NCBI RefSeq assembly: GCF_001458395.1
Contig: NZ_CYSR01000040.1
Coordinates: forward strand, 269,259-333,258
Direction of reading: 5' to 3'
Length of the DNA stretch: 64,000 bases
Source: Leisingera aquaemixtae
Lineage (GTDB): Bacteria > Pseudomonadota > Alphaproteobacteria > Rhodobacterales > Rhodobacteraceae
This document shows positions 17,893-25,334 of this stretch, piece by piece. Each line of letters begins with the position of its first letter. Within the stretch, counting starts at the first letter, position 1. Made by a program: the position numbers and the translations under genes. Under the pieces are notes generated by a model. The model worked only from the letters and a program-made list of their open reading frames with translations. It made no database searches and was not told the DNA's origin.

Positions 17893-18150
17893 ATGAGCAA
17901 CACTATTCACAGCAAAGGTCAGGAAGTGCTCTGCCAAGTCTTGGTCGAAGCAAGAAAGGCGGCTGGCCTGTCGCAGGCGGACCTTGCGAAAAAGCTAAAC
18001 TGTCACCAGTCTATGGTCGCTAGGGTCGAAAGCGGTCAGCGTCGCATTGACGTTGTAGAGCTTATTGTCATCGCGCGCGCCATCGGTGTTGAAACTCGGG
18101 AAATCTTGGCCGTCGTTGAGCCGAATGTGTTGTTGGACCAGCGCTTGTGA
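17893..18150 (+). CDS. XRE-family transcriptional regulator
   Basis: This 85-residue protein is almost entirely a Cro/C1-type helix-turn-helix: EARKAAGLSQADLAKKLN, then QSMVARVESGQRRIDVVE. It acts as a small DNA-binding repressor dimer. It is transcribed away from the small protein, GIY-YIG and AAA+ protease genes, with a palindrome between them. That layout is common for regulated defence or toxin modules. The ribosome site is weak (AAGGCG). Confidence 0.85.
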   Translation: MSNTIHSKGQEVLCQVLVEARKAAGLSQADLAKKLNCHQSMVARVESGQRRIDVVELIVIARAIGVETREILAVVEPNVLLDQRL

Positions 18151-18313
18151 AGGCCTATTCGCTGTGGAGATGTGCTGGATAGTGGGACACTCCAACTGAC
18201 CGGTTGCAAGGTTTACAACACGCTGTGCTAGTTTGCGAAAATCCATAGTTAGTGTTTTCCTGGCGACCAGAAATAACGTCCCAAACTGCAGAGCCTTCCA
18301 ACCTTCCGTGTAT

Positions 18314-19036
18314 CTATTGTGCCGGGTTGTCATGTTGTTGTGGAAGGGGGTTACTGTTCCAGACATAGCCTATCCCGCGAACTGAGCGGATCAGAACCGG
18401 GGCTTCTCCAGGTTCCTCGATCTTTCGCCGAAGCCGTGCGACATGGCCGTCGATGGTGCGGTCCAATGGTGCCCAGTTGCGGCCGTGCAAAGCCATTGAG
18501 ATGTCATCGCGGCTCAGTACCCGGCCAGGATAGCGTAGAAAAAGTTCCAGCAATTGCTGTTCCATGTTTGTCAGATCAATGGTCTGTCCATTCGGACGGA
18601 GGATTATTCCACGCTTTATATCCAGCACATTGCGGCCCAGTGTGATCCTGCTACCGGCTACTGATGGCGTCCGATACCGTTCAAGGATGGCTGCAATCCT
18701 CAGGATAACCTCCCGGACGAGGAAAGGTTTGACCACGTAATCGTCGGCGCCGTTTTCCAGGCCCTGAACCCGATCAAATGGTTCGGTCCTGCCGGAAATT
18801 ATCAGGATTGGAAGGTTGCGTTGCTGGCGAAGTTCCCGGGCCAATTCCAGCCCGTCCTCCTGGCCCAGTTTCAGGTCCAGGGTGACAATGTCTATATGGT
18901 GGTCCCTGATGGCCGTGAACAGGGATTCCCGGTCCCAAGCCTCAACCACAGTCCAACCCTGTCCCTCCAACCCAATGCGCAGCGTTTCCCTCACATCGGG
19001 TTCGTCTTCAACGGCAAGGACAGAAATCTGAGCCAT
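18314..19036 (-). CDS. OmpR/PhoB-family response regulator (orphan)
   Basis: The receiver domain (VLAVEDEPDVRETL, phospho-acceptor in VTLDLKLGQEDG, conserved Lys in VVKPF) is followed by an OmpR-type winged helix (LTNMEQQLLELFLRYPG, then VDGHVARLRRKIE-like GHVARLRRKIEE). I place the start at the ATG where the receiver begins (19036, 240 residues). An ATG at 19072 would add 12 residues, and neither has a strong ribosome site. No kinase gene is adjacent. An FNR-like box (19155-19168) lies upstream and its TG-flanked side faces this gene, so it may be part of the low-oxygen regulon. Confidence 0.85.
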   Translation of the reverse strand: MAQISVLAVEDEPDVRETLRIGLEGQGWTVVEAWDRESLFTAIRDHHIDIVTLDLKLGQEDGLELARELRQQRNLPILIISGRTEPFDRVQGLENGADDYVVKPFLVREVILRIAAILERYRTPSVAGSRITLGRNVLDIKRGIILRPNGQTIDLTNMEQQLLELFLRYPGRVLSRDDISMALHGRNWAPLDRTIDGHVARLRRKIEEPGEAPVLIRSVRGIGYVWNSNPLPQQHDNPAQ

Positions 19037-19154
19037 GAGAGCAAATGTCCAGTTCTGGCCCATTGTAGCCATTTCCCACTTGCGAGGGAAGCCACGCGGG
19101 GCGGTTCAGCTTCTAGCTGCCAGAACCCTCTGCGACCCGCAGGTGCGCTCCTCA

Positions 19155-19168
19155 TTGACGGCTGTCAT
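19155..19168 (-). promoter_or_regulatory. FNR-like box 1 (TTGACGGCTGTCAT)
   Basis: This matches TTGAC-N4-GTCAA with one mismatch. The TG-flanked side faces left, toward the response regulator, whose start is about 125 nt away. It is the weakest-placed member of the box family. Confidence 0.5.
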
Positions 19169-19334
19169 TGCAGGTTTTGCAGCACGGCGCACCATTCAGA
19201 TCCCCGCTGCCGTCCCTGCCGATTCCATGGCCCTAGGGCCAGGGATTTCACATGGGGCAGCGGCTCAATGAAGTTTATGCATCTGGCCAGGGTCAAACCG
19301 GTCGTCGGTGCGCCACAATGGGACAGTACGAGTC

Positions 19335-19655
19335 ATGAAAACGAACATCGCCAATATTGATGAGCTTCGGCACCGCCAGGAAGGAACCGGGCAGTTGCCG
19401 CTCTGCGGCCGCTGCGTTCAAAGCCAACTGGAGCGGCAGCACGTCAAGACCGCGGTCTGGCGCGAAGCCAAACTGATGGTCGTGGAGAATATTCCGGCTT
19501 TGGTCTGCCCGGCCTGCGGTGAGGAGTTTATCGGCCCGGAAACAGCGGCCGGCTTGCAGCAGATGTGTCAGAACGGAGAGAGTATAGTCGGCTTGGTCTC
19601 GCGCCTGATCGTGCCGGTGTTCGATTTCGCCGTGCTGAATCCGGAACGCTTATGA
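19335..19655 (+). CDS. YgiT-type zinc-finger protein (MqsA N-domain-like)
   Basis: This protein has about 106 residues. CGRC in the first third and CPACGEEF in the centre form the two CxxC knuckles of the YgiT/MqsA N-terminal zinc domain, with VVENIPALVCPACGEEF the family signature. There is no C-terminal helix-turn-helix, so this is the short form. Such proteins are often paired with a small toxin-like partner, but no MqsR-type gene is next to it. I use the ATG at 19335; the frame is open back to 19308. A 20-codon hydrophobic frame overlaps its stop. Confidence 0.7.
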   Translation: MKTNIANIDELRHRQEGTGQLPLCGRCVQSQLERQHVKTAVWREAKLMVVENIPALVCPACGEEFIGPETAAGLQQMCQNGESIVGLVSRLIVPVFDFAVLNPERL

Positions 19656-19714
19656 CATCGGTAAAACCGGTACTCCTTGGACTGGTCATCTTACTGGTCC
19701 TGGCGCTTTCCTAG
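19652..19714 (+). CDS. Possible 20-residue hydrophobic peptide, coupled to the zinc-finger gene
   Basis: The ATG overlaps the previous stop (ATGA, 19652-19655). The peptide reads MTSVKPVLLGLVILLVLALS, a single membrane-helix-like segment followed by TAG. Overlap coupling and hydrophobicity suggest a real small membrane peptide. It could also be the N-terminal stump of a longer gene cut by the TAG, because the frame remains open after it for about 35 codons. Confidence 0.35.
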   Translation: MTSVKPVLLGLVILLVLALS

Positions 19715-19796
19715 GGCCGGCTTTTTGATTGGCGTGGTGAAATGGGGGATCTGCTGCCAATCGGGGTAACCAGTCTTCTGGTGTCAGACGCGAAAC

Positions 19797-19832
19797 GGCC
19801 CTGCTGGCGGGTGGTAACCGCCCAGCAGGGCC
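19797..19832 (-). terminator. Terminator-like hairpin after EF-hand gene
   Basis: An 11-bp stem (GGCCCTGCTGG with CCAGCAGGGCC) has a 14-nt inner part that can pair further. It lies 30 nt past the stop of the leftward EF-hand gene, and the minus strand continues GTTTCG. The T-run is short. Confidence 0.55.
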
Positions 19833-19861
19833 GCCCTGTTGCGATGGCTTCAGCCGCAGAT

Positions 19862-20101
19862 TCAGTCCAGCGCAGCCAAAGTTCCCGCTTCAGTCGCGGC
19901 GTCCATTTCCTCCTGATCGAGGCTGCCGTCCTCATTGGCGTCCATTGCGGTGAACTGGTCTTCAGTGACATCGGGGTAGACCGCTGTCAGTTCCTCGTAG
20001 CTCGCCATGCCGTCTTCGTCGGCATCGACGTCCGACATCGCTGCCAGGGCAGCACTTGCCGCCATGGCCATAGCAGCAGCAGTAAGTGTGTAAACTTTCA
20101 T
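19862..20101 (-). CDS. Small exported EF-hand protein A
   Basis: This 79-residue protein starts at ATG 20101 with GGAG 6 nt upstream. A Sec signal peptide covers about 1-20 (AAAMAMAASAALAA). Two EF-hand loops follow: DVDADEDGMASYEEL and DANEDGSLDQEEM, with acidic residues at calcium-ligand places. It is therefore a calmodulin-like calcium-binding protein in the periplasm or outside. Two paralogues are in this window (20225-20608 and 40107-40355). FNR-like box 2 lies 72 nt upstream (centre to start), with TATCCT in -10 position. The role is unknown. Confidence 0.8.
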   Translation of the reverse strand: MKVYTLTAAAMAMAASAALAAMSDVDADEDGMASYEELTAVYPDVTEDQFTAMDANEDGSLDQEEMDAATEAGTLAALD

Positions 20102-20178
20102 GGTAATCTCCACTGCAAAACGGTGCGTACTTTTTACGGACCGGCAACAGCAGGATAGTCACGGTCAAACGGGTTTCA

Positions 20179-20192
20179 TTGACGGGCGTCAA
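20179..20192 (-). promoter_or_regulatory. FNR-like box 2 (TTGACGGGCGTCAA)
   Basis: This is a perfect TTGAC-N4-GTCAA. Its centre is 84 nt before the ATG of EF-hand protein A (20101). On the leftward strand TATCCT follows the box by 21 nt, the place expected for the -10 of a promoter with an activator centred near -41.5. Confidence 0.7.
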
Positions 20193-20224
20193 CGCTGTTT
20201 GCGGGCCAACCCGGACCGGCGGGT

Positions 20225-20608
20225 TTACGCCTCACGGCTGTCTTCCGTCCATAAGCTGGGCCCGCTCTTAATAGTGCTCACTTGACCGGCGTGGCGGTCC
20301 AGAGCGCACCGCGCCGGAGCCAGGCAATGCTGCAGCACCGACGCCGCCAGCCTGCGTGTCTCCAGGCAGCCCGCTGTGGCGGCGGCGTCATATTCCGCCC
20401 CGTCCAGGAAACCGTCCCGGCTGCAGTCCAATGAGGCAAAAAGGGTTCTGCTGACATCCGGGTAGGCTTGGGTCAGCTCCTGATAGCTGAGTTTTCTGTC
20501 GTTGTTGGAATCGACCTTGCCGAGCGGTTCAACCGGCACTGCGAGCAGGGCAAAGGCGGCTGCAACGGCAGCGGCCAAACCTGGGACTGCATATGTGAAT
20601 ACTCTCAT
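20225..20608 (-). CDS. Exported EF-hand-like protein B
   Basis: This 127-residue protein starts at ATG 20608, with GGAGG 5 nt upstream. A signal/anchor segment (VPGLAAAVAAAFALLAVP) covers about 7-24. One good EF-hand loop is seen, KVDSNNDRKLSYQEL; a second is weaker, SLDCSRDGFLDGAEYD. The C-terminal 45 residues have no known similarity. It probably binds calcium outside the cytoplasm. FNR-like box 3 is 85 nt upstream, so it is likely co-regulated with EF-hand protein A next to it. Confidence 0.7.
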   Translation of the reverse strand: MRVFTYAVPGLAAAVAAAFALLAVPVEPLGKVDSNNDRKLSYQELTQAYPDVSRTLFASLDCSRDGFLDGAEYDAAATAGCLETRRLAASVLQHCLAPARCALDRHAGQVSTIKSGPSLWTEDSREA

Positions 20609-20686
20609 TCTCACCTCCAAAACCAAAAGGCGCCTTACAGATACGCGCCCGCTGGTTCAGGTTAGAAAGCGCCCCGCGACCGGCCA

Positions 20687-20700
20687 TTGATAGCCGTCAA
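20687..20700 (-). promoter_or_regulatory. FNR-like box 3 (TTGATAGCCGTCAA)
   Basis: One half-site is FNR-canonical (TTGAT) and the other is GTCAA. The centre is about 85 nt before EF-hand protein B (leftward), and TCTAAC stands 20 nt past the box as a possible -10. Confidence 0.65.
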
Positions 20701-20767
20701 CGGCGGCGCGGCTGAGCCGAGGCTATAAGCGGAAAGGGGGATATTTCTAGGCGGGAAGCTGCCGCCG

Positions 20768-20781
20768 TTGACGCCCGTCAA
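20768..20781 (+). promoter_or_regulatory. FNR-like box 4 (TTGACGCCCGTCAA)
   Basis: This is a perfect TTGAC-N4-GTCAA, flanked by TG on the right. It lies 50 nt (centre) before the GTG start at 20825, with TGTATC about 20 nt past the box as possible -10. Boxes 3 and 4 stand back to back in one divergent spacer. Confidence 0.7.
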
Positions 20782-20824
20782 TGTTGTGCGGTCATGCGTC
20801 CTGTATCTGCTACGGGAGTTGTCT

Positions 20825-21175
20825 GTGAAGAGTGCCGGTCCAATGCCCCACCCAGATAAACTGCCGCTGCAGGCGGCTGATGATGACCATGAGATCGCGC
20901 CAGAGAGCACTCCCTGGACTTTCGAGACAATCGGAACTGGAGGGACCGCCGGGGGACTGCTTTGTGATTGCGAAAAGCTTGGGTCAGAGCCGGAGAAATC
21001 CGTCGGGGCGCTGGCTGACTTGGGTCTGAGCTGTGCCGAAATAGCAAGCTATTACTCGGTGGAGCAGAGGTGTGTTCAGCATTTGCTGGGGCGGCGGCAG
21101 CTGGCACAGGGAAAGACCAAGCTGCGCGCGTTTGCGCGGTTGATGCGAGCTAAGCTGTTTCCCCGTTTTCGGTGA
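20825..21175 (+). CDS. Hypothetical protein with helix-turn-helix-like C-terminus
   Basis: This protein has about 116 residues. GTG 20825 has GGGAG 6 nt upstream; an in-frame reading from 20768 would translate the regulatory box and is rejected. The C-terminal half (LADLGLSCAEIASYYSVEQ, then VQHLLG) looks like a helix-turn-helix of the kind that tests whether a site is occupied, and the end is strongly basic (RLMRAKLFPRFR). The N-terminal half is acidic with no known family. FNR-like box 4 places it in the low-oxygen set. It may be a small regulator. Confidence 0.55.
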   Translation: MKSAGPMPHPDKLPLQAADDDHEIAPESTPWTFETIGTGGTAGGLLCDCEKLGSEPEKSVGALADLGLSCAEIASYYSVEQRCVQHLLGRRQLAQGKTKLRAFARLMRAKLFPRFR

Positions 21176-21209
21176 GAGCGAACCGCAGGGCGGTGGCGGG
21201 TGCAGGGTG

Positions 21210-21662
21210 CTATCCGTACCGCGCGTCGAATGTACCGCAGTTGAGGCCAATCAGATCAAGGCCTGCCGCCAAGTGGTCGCATAACATGGGAGTGCCACAG
21301 AGGTATCCGGCGGTACTGCCATTCTGATGATCTTCTGCCATGGCACGCAATTCCGGCCAGTCGTCAATGCTGGTGCCGTCACGCCCCAGCCACATCAGTG
21401 CAACTAGGTCCATCTGCGCATCCAGGCTGAGGTCGGATATGATAGAGATCAGTTCCTCCTCCACAGGATCGGAGGGGCGGTCCTCAAGAATGCCAAGCGC
21501 CATGTCGTCCTCGTCCATGCCGCTGGCAGAGGGGTCGGTGCAGTCCGATTTGCCGTCATAGTCTCTGGCGAGGGCGATGATGTAACACACTGTGTCCAGT
21601 GGCACCTCTAAGTCCAGAGGTGCGACTTCAGGTTGCACGGTACTGTGGTCTAAACTTGCCAT
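21210..21662 (-). CDS. DUF3775 family protein
   Basis: This protein has about 150 residues, acidic and soluble. The stretch LVALMWLGRDG with a following W-P-E-L is the signature I associate with DUF3775, a family common in Rhodobacterales with no known function. I prefer ATG 21662 (MASLDHST). ATG 21713 would overlap the upstream stress protein by 25 nt, and neither has a clear ribosome site. It is 26 nt downstream of the universal stress protein gene on the same strand, so the two form an operon. Confidence 0.65.
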   Translation of the reverse strand: MASLDHSTVQPEVAPLDLEVPLDTVCYIIALARDYDGKSDCTDPSASGMDEDDMALGILEDRPSDPVEEELISIISDLSLDAQMDLVALMWLGRDGTSIDDWPELRAMAEDHQNGSTAGYLCGTPMLCDHLAAGLDLIGLNCGTFDARYG

Positions 21663-21688
21663 GGCAGATCTTTCTGCGTTGTCTAGCT

Positions 21689-22210
21689 TTAGCGGGCTAG
21701 GATTACTGTGCATTGCGCACGGCGCAGCACCTTATTTGAGACGCTGTCGTGCAGATATCGCCGCGCCGGCCCCAGCCCTTTCTGCCCGACCACGACTATG
21801 TCGCACCCTTCCAGTTCGGCGACGTTCAGGATTTCTTCGGCGCAATCACCGGGCAGGGTCAGGGTGCGAATGTTGCTGGCCCCTGCGGCGCGGGCGGATT
21901 TCTCGGCCCATCGCTGGATAAGCCGTCCGATTGCGGTCACGGCCTGCGCAATGGTGCCGGCACGGCTGGTTTCACTAATCAGCTGACTGATGTTTTCAGG
22001 CACATTGGTGAGCGCCAATTCTCCTGCTACGTGGTCCAAGATGTGCTCGGCCTCTGCCAGATTTATAAGTTCTTCTGAGCGTCGGCTGTGCAGCAGGACA
22101 TGCAGGATGATCAGCTCTGCCTCCAGACCCGCGGCCAGGCCTGCAGCGAACTGAACCGCCCGCTTCGCAGCTTTGGAGCCGTCTGTTGCCACAAGAATTT
22201 TCTGAGCCAT
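21689..22210 (-). CDS. Universal stress protein (UspA family)
   Basis: This is a 173-residue single-domain Usp. It starts KILVATDGSKAAKRAV, the family's first strand with the nucleotide-contact Asp. The C-terminal VVVGQKGLGPARRYLHDSVS carries the G-2x-G-9x-S-type ATP-binding signature, so it is probably an ATP-binding type. Such proteins support survival in starvation and low oxygen. The DUF3775 gene follows by 26 nt and the SPW gene precedes it by 79 nt on the same strand. All three may be expressed from box 5. Confidence 0.9.
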   Translation of the reverse strand: MAQKILVATDGSKAAKRAVQFAAGLAAGLEAELIILHVLLHSRRSEELINLAEAEHILDHVAGELALTNVPENISQLISETSRAGTIAQAVTAIGRLIQRWAEKSARAAGASNIRTLTLPGDCAEEILNVAELEGCDIVVVGQKGLGPARRYLHDSVSNKVLRRAQCTVILAR

Positions 22211-22289
22211 GGCGGGACCCTTCAGTATCGGCAGGAACGCAGGCGCCAGCCCGTCGACATTTTGTCCGGCAGGCTGGCGCCGGGATGTG

Positions 22290-22667
22290 TCAAGCGTGGC
22301 CGCCGCGATAAACCTCGATGGCGGTCCAGCCGCTGAGAGCGGCGACTATCAGACCGCTGACCACAGCATTCGCCGTTGCGGGGAAGGATACTTGGAACCC
22401 GAGCACCCATGGTGAGATCACCAGCCAAGCGCCGAGCGCTGCGCCAATCCATTCTTCCCATTCGCGGAAGGCGAACAGCTCAAAGGCTGCAAGGACCGCG
22501 ACGACGGCGCCAATGATCATGAAATTCCAGGTGGCGGCTGAAACACCAGCAGCTGGTTCTGCACCACCATCTGGCAAGCCGAGCAGCCGGGGGGACAGTA
22601 TCAGCCAGATCCCAACAATCAGCGTGATCCAGTCTTGCCAGTGCTGTTTACTCAATTGCCGTTTCAT
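22290..22667 (-). CDS. SPW-repeat membrane protein 1
   Basis: This 125-residue protein starts at MKRQLSKQHWQDW (ATG 22667, GAGG 8 nt upstream); the frame is open to 22880 but covers the regulatory box. Four membrane helices in two repeats end with the SPW-type motif: LIVGIWLILSPRLLG and GAALGAWLVISPWVLGF. The family is of unknown function. This is one of three paralogues here (25335-25691, 34579-34935), each downstream of an FNR-like box. It probably leads an operon with the universal stress protein. Confidence 0.85.
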   Translation of the reverse strand: MKRQLSKQHWQDWITLIVGIWLILSPRLLGLPDGGAEPAAGVSAATWNFMIIGAVVAVLAAFELFAFREWEEWIGAALGAWLVISPWVLGFQVSFPATANAVVSGLIVAALSGWTAIEVYRGGHA

Positions 22668-22740
22668 TGGTTCATCCTCATGTCTTGAACCGCGGCTTTC
22701 TGCCGCCTTAGCAATATTGCCATGTTGGTGCGGATCTGCA

Positions 22741-22754
22741 TTGACTGCCATCAA
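22741..22754 (-). promoter_or_regulatory. FNR-like box 5 (TTGACTGCCATCAA)
   Basis: The centre is 80 nt before SPW gene 1 (leftward, TG-flanked side) and 90 nt before the hybrid kinase (rightward). AATATT about 22 nt past the box on the leftward strand is a good -10. It may also influence the kinase gene. Confidence 0.7.
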
Positions 22755-22837
22755 TCCGCCCCCCCCTTGTGCCTGTGCCGCTCCCTTGGCGTGGTCTGCT
22801 GTGGTATCATCCAGAGGCACAGGGCGGAGCGCAGCTG

Positions 22838-24400
22838 ATGGCCAAGCCGGAACAGCCATTTTCCGAACAGGAAGCCGCATCCCTCGGCGGCGCGCTGGTG
22901 CGGTTCATTACAGCTGCACCGGCGGCACTGGCGTTTCTTGACGCGGATCTTCGCTATTCCGCGTGGTCGAAGGCCTGGGCAGGGTTGCACGGGTTTGGGG
23001 CCCGCGATCTCGCTGGGGTGCGGCATCAGCAACTGCGTCCAGATAGCCCCGCGGCCTGGTGCGCGGCTCTGCACCGGGCGCTGGAGACGGGCAGTGGCAG
23101 TGCAGGAATGGACAGTTTTGCGACGGGCGGTCACCGGACAGTATTGCTGCGGTGGCGGGTAGAGCCGGTGAAAGACCTGGACGGAGCCGTAGCGGGGCTC
23201 AGCCTGTATTGCGAGGCGGCGGAGGCGGACGGTGACTATGAGACGGAGCAATCCAAGCGGCAGCGGCTGGAAACCATCGGGCGGCTGGCTGGTGTTATCG
23301 CTCATGACTTCAACAACCTGCTGACGGTGATCCTCGCCAATCTGGAGCTGGCGGCGTTCCGTATCCGGAATGAGGACGCGCGCGGATTGCTGCGGCGGGC
23401 GAGCGAGGCAGCCGAGATGGGAGCCAGCTTCAATAAGCGGCTTCTGGCACTGGCGGGGGGGCGGAGGTCCGAACCGGCTGTGATTAAAGTGAACCGGCAT
23501 ATCACCGACACTTGGCAGGTCGTGGAAAGAATTCTGAGTGAGGATACCCGGCTGCAGTTCCATCCCGGCGCGGATGTCTGGCCGGTAAAAGCCGACCCAA
23601 GCGAGTTGGACGGTGCTCTCTTAAACTTAGTGGCGAATGCGCGTGATGCGATTGACGGCAGCGGTGAGGTCACGATTGCCACGAAGAATGTTCAACTAAC
23701 GACTGCGGAGGCTGCCCGAATAGCCGGAGCGATGCCTGGTGATTTTGTGCGTATCTCCGTCGCTGACACTGGAAGCGGAATGCCGTCCGAAGTTGCAGAG
23801 CAGGCGATGGAGCCGTTTTTCACCACCAAACCAACCGGTGCGGGCAGCGGGCTGGGGCTGACGAGCGTCGGGATGACAGTGGCCCGGGCGGGTGGCTTCC
23901 TGCTGCTGGACAGCCTGCCAGGGGAAGGGACCACGGTCAGCCTATACCTGCCGCGCACTCTTGAGGCTGCGCAGGATCCGGACGACGGGGAGGATGCGGA
24001 TCTCCCCTTTGGCGACGGTCAGTTGATCCTGGTCGTAGAAGACGACCCACTGGTGCGGGAAGCGGTCCTGCAGCGGCTGGAAGTGTTAGGCTATGCCGTT
24101 CTGGAGGCCGCCGACGGCGAGGCAGCACTAGCGCTGCTGAAACAGGGGGAACCGGTAGACTTGGTGTTTTCCGATGTTGTGATGCCGGGCAGGCTTTCGG
24201 GCTATGACCTGGCACTGCTACTGCGCCGCAGGTTTCCGGGGGTCGGGGTTCTGCTGACCTCGGGCTATGCTTCGCGCATGGTGCCACGGCGGCGGCGGAT
24301 TATGGTTCGCTCCGAGCTGATCGCTAAGCCTTATTCGTTGCAGGTGCTGGCGCGGGCGGTCCGCCGGGCCCTATTGGCAGCAGGAAAGGCGGAGGGGTAA
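22838..24400 (+). CDS. Soluble hybrid histidine kinase (PAS-HisKA-HATPase-REC)
   Basis: This is a 520-residue cytoplasmic kinase. The start at 22838 has GGAG 8 nt upstream. A PAS-like sensor covers about 20-130 (APAALAFLDADLRYSAWSKA). The phospho-acceptor His is at about 156 in GVIAHDFNNLLTVI, the NtrB-like form. ATPase motifs are LVNLVANARDAI-like LLNLVANARDA, DTGSGMP and GAGSGLGLTSV. The receiver at about 400-515 has VVEDDPLVRE, the acceptor in VFSDVVMPG and AKPYS. The sensor has no clear ligand signature. It is divergent from SPW gene 1 across FNR-like box 5. A partner regulator is not adjacent. Confidence 0.9.
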   Translation: MAKPEQPFSEQEAASLGGALVRFITAAPAALAFLDADLRYSAWSKAWAGLHGFGARDLAGVRHQQLRPDSPAAWCAALHRALETGSGSAGMDSFATGGHRTVLLRWRVEPVKDLDGAVAGLSLYCEAAEADGDYETEQSKRQRLETIGRLAGVIAHDFNNLLTVILANLELAAFRIRNEDARGLLRRASEAAEMGASFNKRLLALAGGRRSEPAVIKVNRHITDTWQVVERILSEDTRLQFHPGADVWPVKADPSELDGALLNLVANARDAIDGSGEVTIATKNVQLTTAEAARIAGAMPGDFVRISVADTGSGMPSEVAEQAMEPFFTTKPTGAGSGLGLTSVGMTVARAGGFLLLDSLPGEGTTVSLYLPRTLEAAQDPDDGEDADLPFGDGQLILVVEDDPLVREAVLQRLEVLGYAVLEAADGEAALALLKQGEPVDLVFSDVVMPGRLSGYDLALLLRRRFPGVGVLLTSGYASRMVPRRRRIMVRSELIAKPYSLQVLARAVRRALLAAGKAEG

Positions 24401-24549
24401 GACGCAGGCCGGAACGCCGGGGCGGATCCGGCCTGCCGGAATGCCCGCGGCCTCGCTAGGAACAGGGTTGCAAGGGCATTCGCTCTGCCGCGCAGCCCGT
24501 GCAGCGGGCGGCGGCGGCAGCAGTCTGGCAGTTTGCACCGCAAAGTGCA

Positions 24550-24563
24550 TTGACAGCCGTCAA
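24550..24563 (-). promoter_or_regulatory. FNR-like box 6 (TTGACAGCCGTCAA), orphan
   Basis: This is a perfect box, but it lies between two convergent gene ends (24400 and 24589). The TG-flanked side faces left, and CAGACT stands about 21 nt past it as a weak -10. No coding frame starts downstream, so it may drive a short RNA across 24400-24520 (GC-rich, hairpin-forming) toward the kinase 3' end. Confidence 0.55.
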
Positions 24564-24588
24564 CGGCCATGAAGAGAGGTGCAGTGTT

Positions 24589-25038
24589 TCAGGAGGAGAG
24601 TGCTTCGCGAATTGCATCAGCCAGCGAATGGTAGGGCAGGCGCACCAGGTTCTTTGCAAATTCCCGTGTCACTTTTGCCTGCAGACTGTCCGGTACCTCT
24701 TCGCGCCAGACTCCCAGAATGCTGGGCGAAGCAAACAGCACAAGCCTGTCGAAGTTCTGATCACGTAGCGCCGAGTTCAGGAAATCGGACACATCGCGCA
24801 AGAATTCGCACTGGTCGGCCCGCTGCGGCGACTGGTGCGATTGCCTGGCCGGACGGCGTCCGTTGCCGGTGGGGGCAAAGGCGCGCCCGGGTTTGCCGGC
24901 GATGATGCCGCGGACGTGCCGTTCTGGAGCCTGCAGCACAATCTCCAGCCCTGCGGGGCTATGGGGTTTAGGCAGCCCCTGCAGGATCCGCGCACGGTGC
25001 GAATTGATGATGACATACCAGTTGCGGTCCGAGTTCAT
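24589..25038 (-). CDS. Host attachment family protein
   Basis: This 149-residue protein starts at ATG 25038, with GGAG 6 nt upstream; the frame is open much further but has no family character there. It begins WYVIINSHRARILQ and has the family's centre ECEFLRDV-like CEFLRDVSDFLN and LVLFASPSILGVWR, then FAKNLVRLP at the end. This is the family named for attachment to host cells (PF10116). The fold is eRF1/baeRF-like (nucleotide or ribosome-linked) and the name may mislead. FNR-like box 7 is about 238 nt upstream, so a long leader or another start is implied. Confidence 0.8.
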   Translation of the reverse strand: MNSDRNWYVIINSHRARILQGLPKPHSPAGLEIVLQAPERHVRGIIAGKPGRAFAPTGNGRRPARQSHQSPQRADQCEFLRDVSDFLNSALRDQNFDRLVLFASPSILGVWREEVPDSLQAKVTREFAKNLVRLPYHSLADAIREALSS

Positions 25039-25269
25039 GAGGTTCTCCGGAACCTGCGCATTCAGCGGTGCTGGGGCTGTCGTGCCATGCTGCAAACTCA
25101 CTGATCCGATGCGGGCAGGCGGCAAAGAAAGCGTGGAACAGGATGCGGTAGGCTTCTGAAGGGGGCCCTGGGGTTGGCAAGCTGCTTTACGTATCGTGTC
25201 CGGTGCGGGCATGGCATCCTCGCTGTTCGCCTCTCCAGAACTATTTTGAACGGTTTTGCGAAGCGCGCA

Positions 25270-25283
25270 TTGACTGCTGACAA
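25270..25283 (-). promoter_or_regulatory. FNR-like box 7 (TTGACTGCTGACAA)
   Basis: There is one mismatch in the right half. The TG-flanked side faces left toward the host-attachment-family gene, 238 nt away. The intervening 230 nt hold no supported gene and would form an unusually long leader. Confidence 0.5.
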
Positions 25284-25334
25284 GACTGATGGGGCTATTG
25301 TCTCCCATGGCCCGCTGCCCGATGGCGAAAAGGG

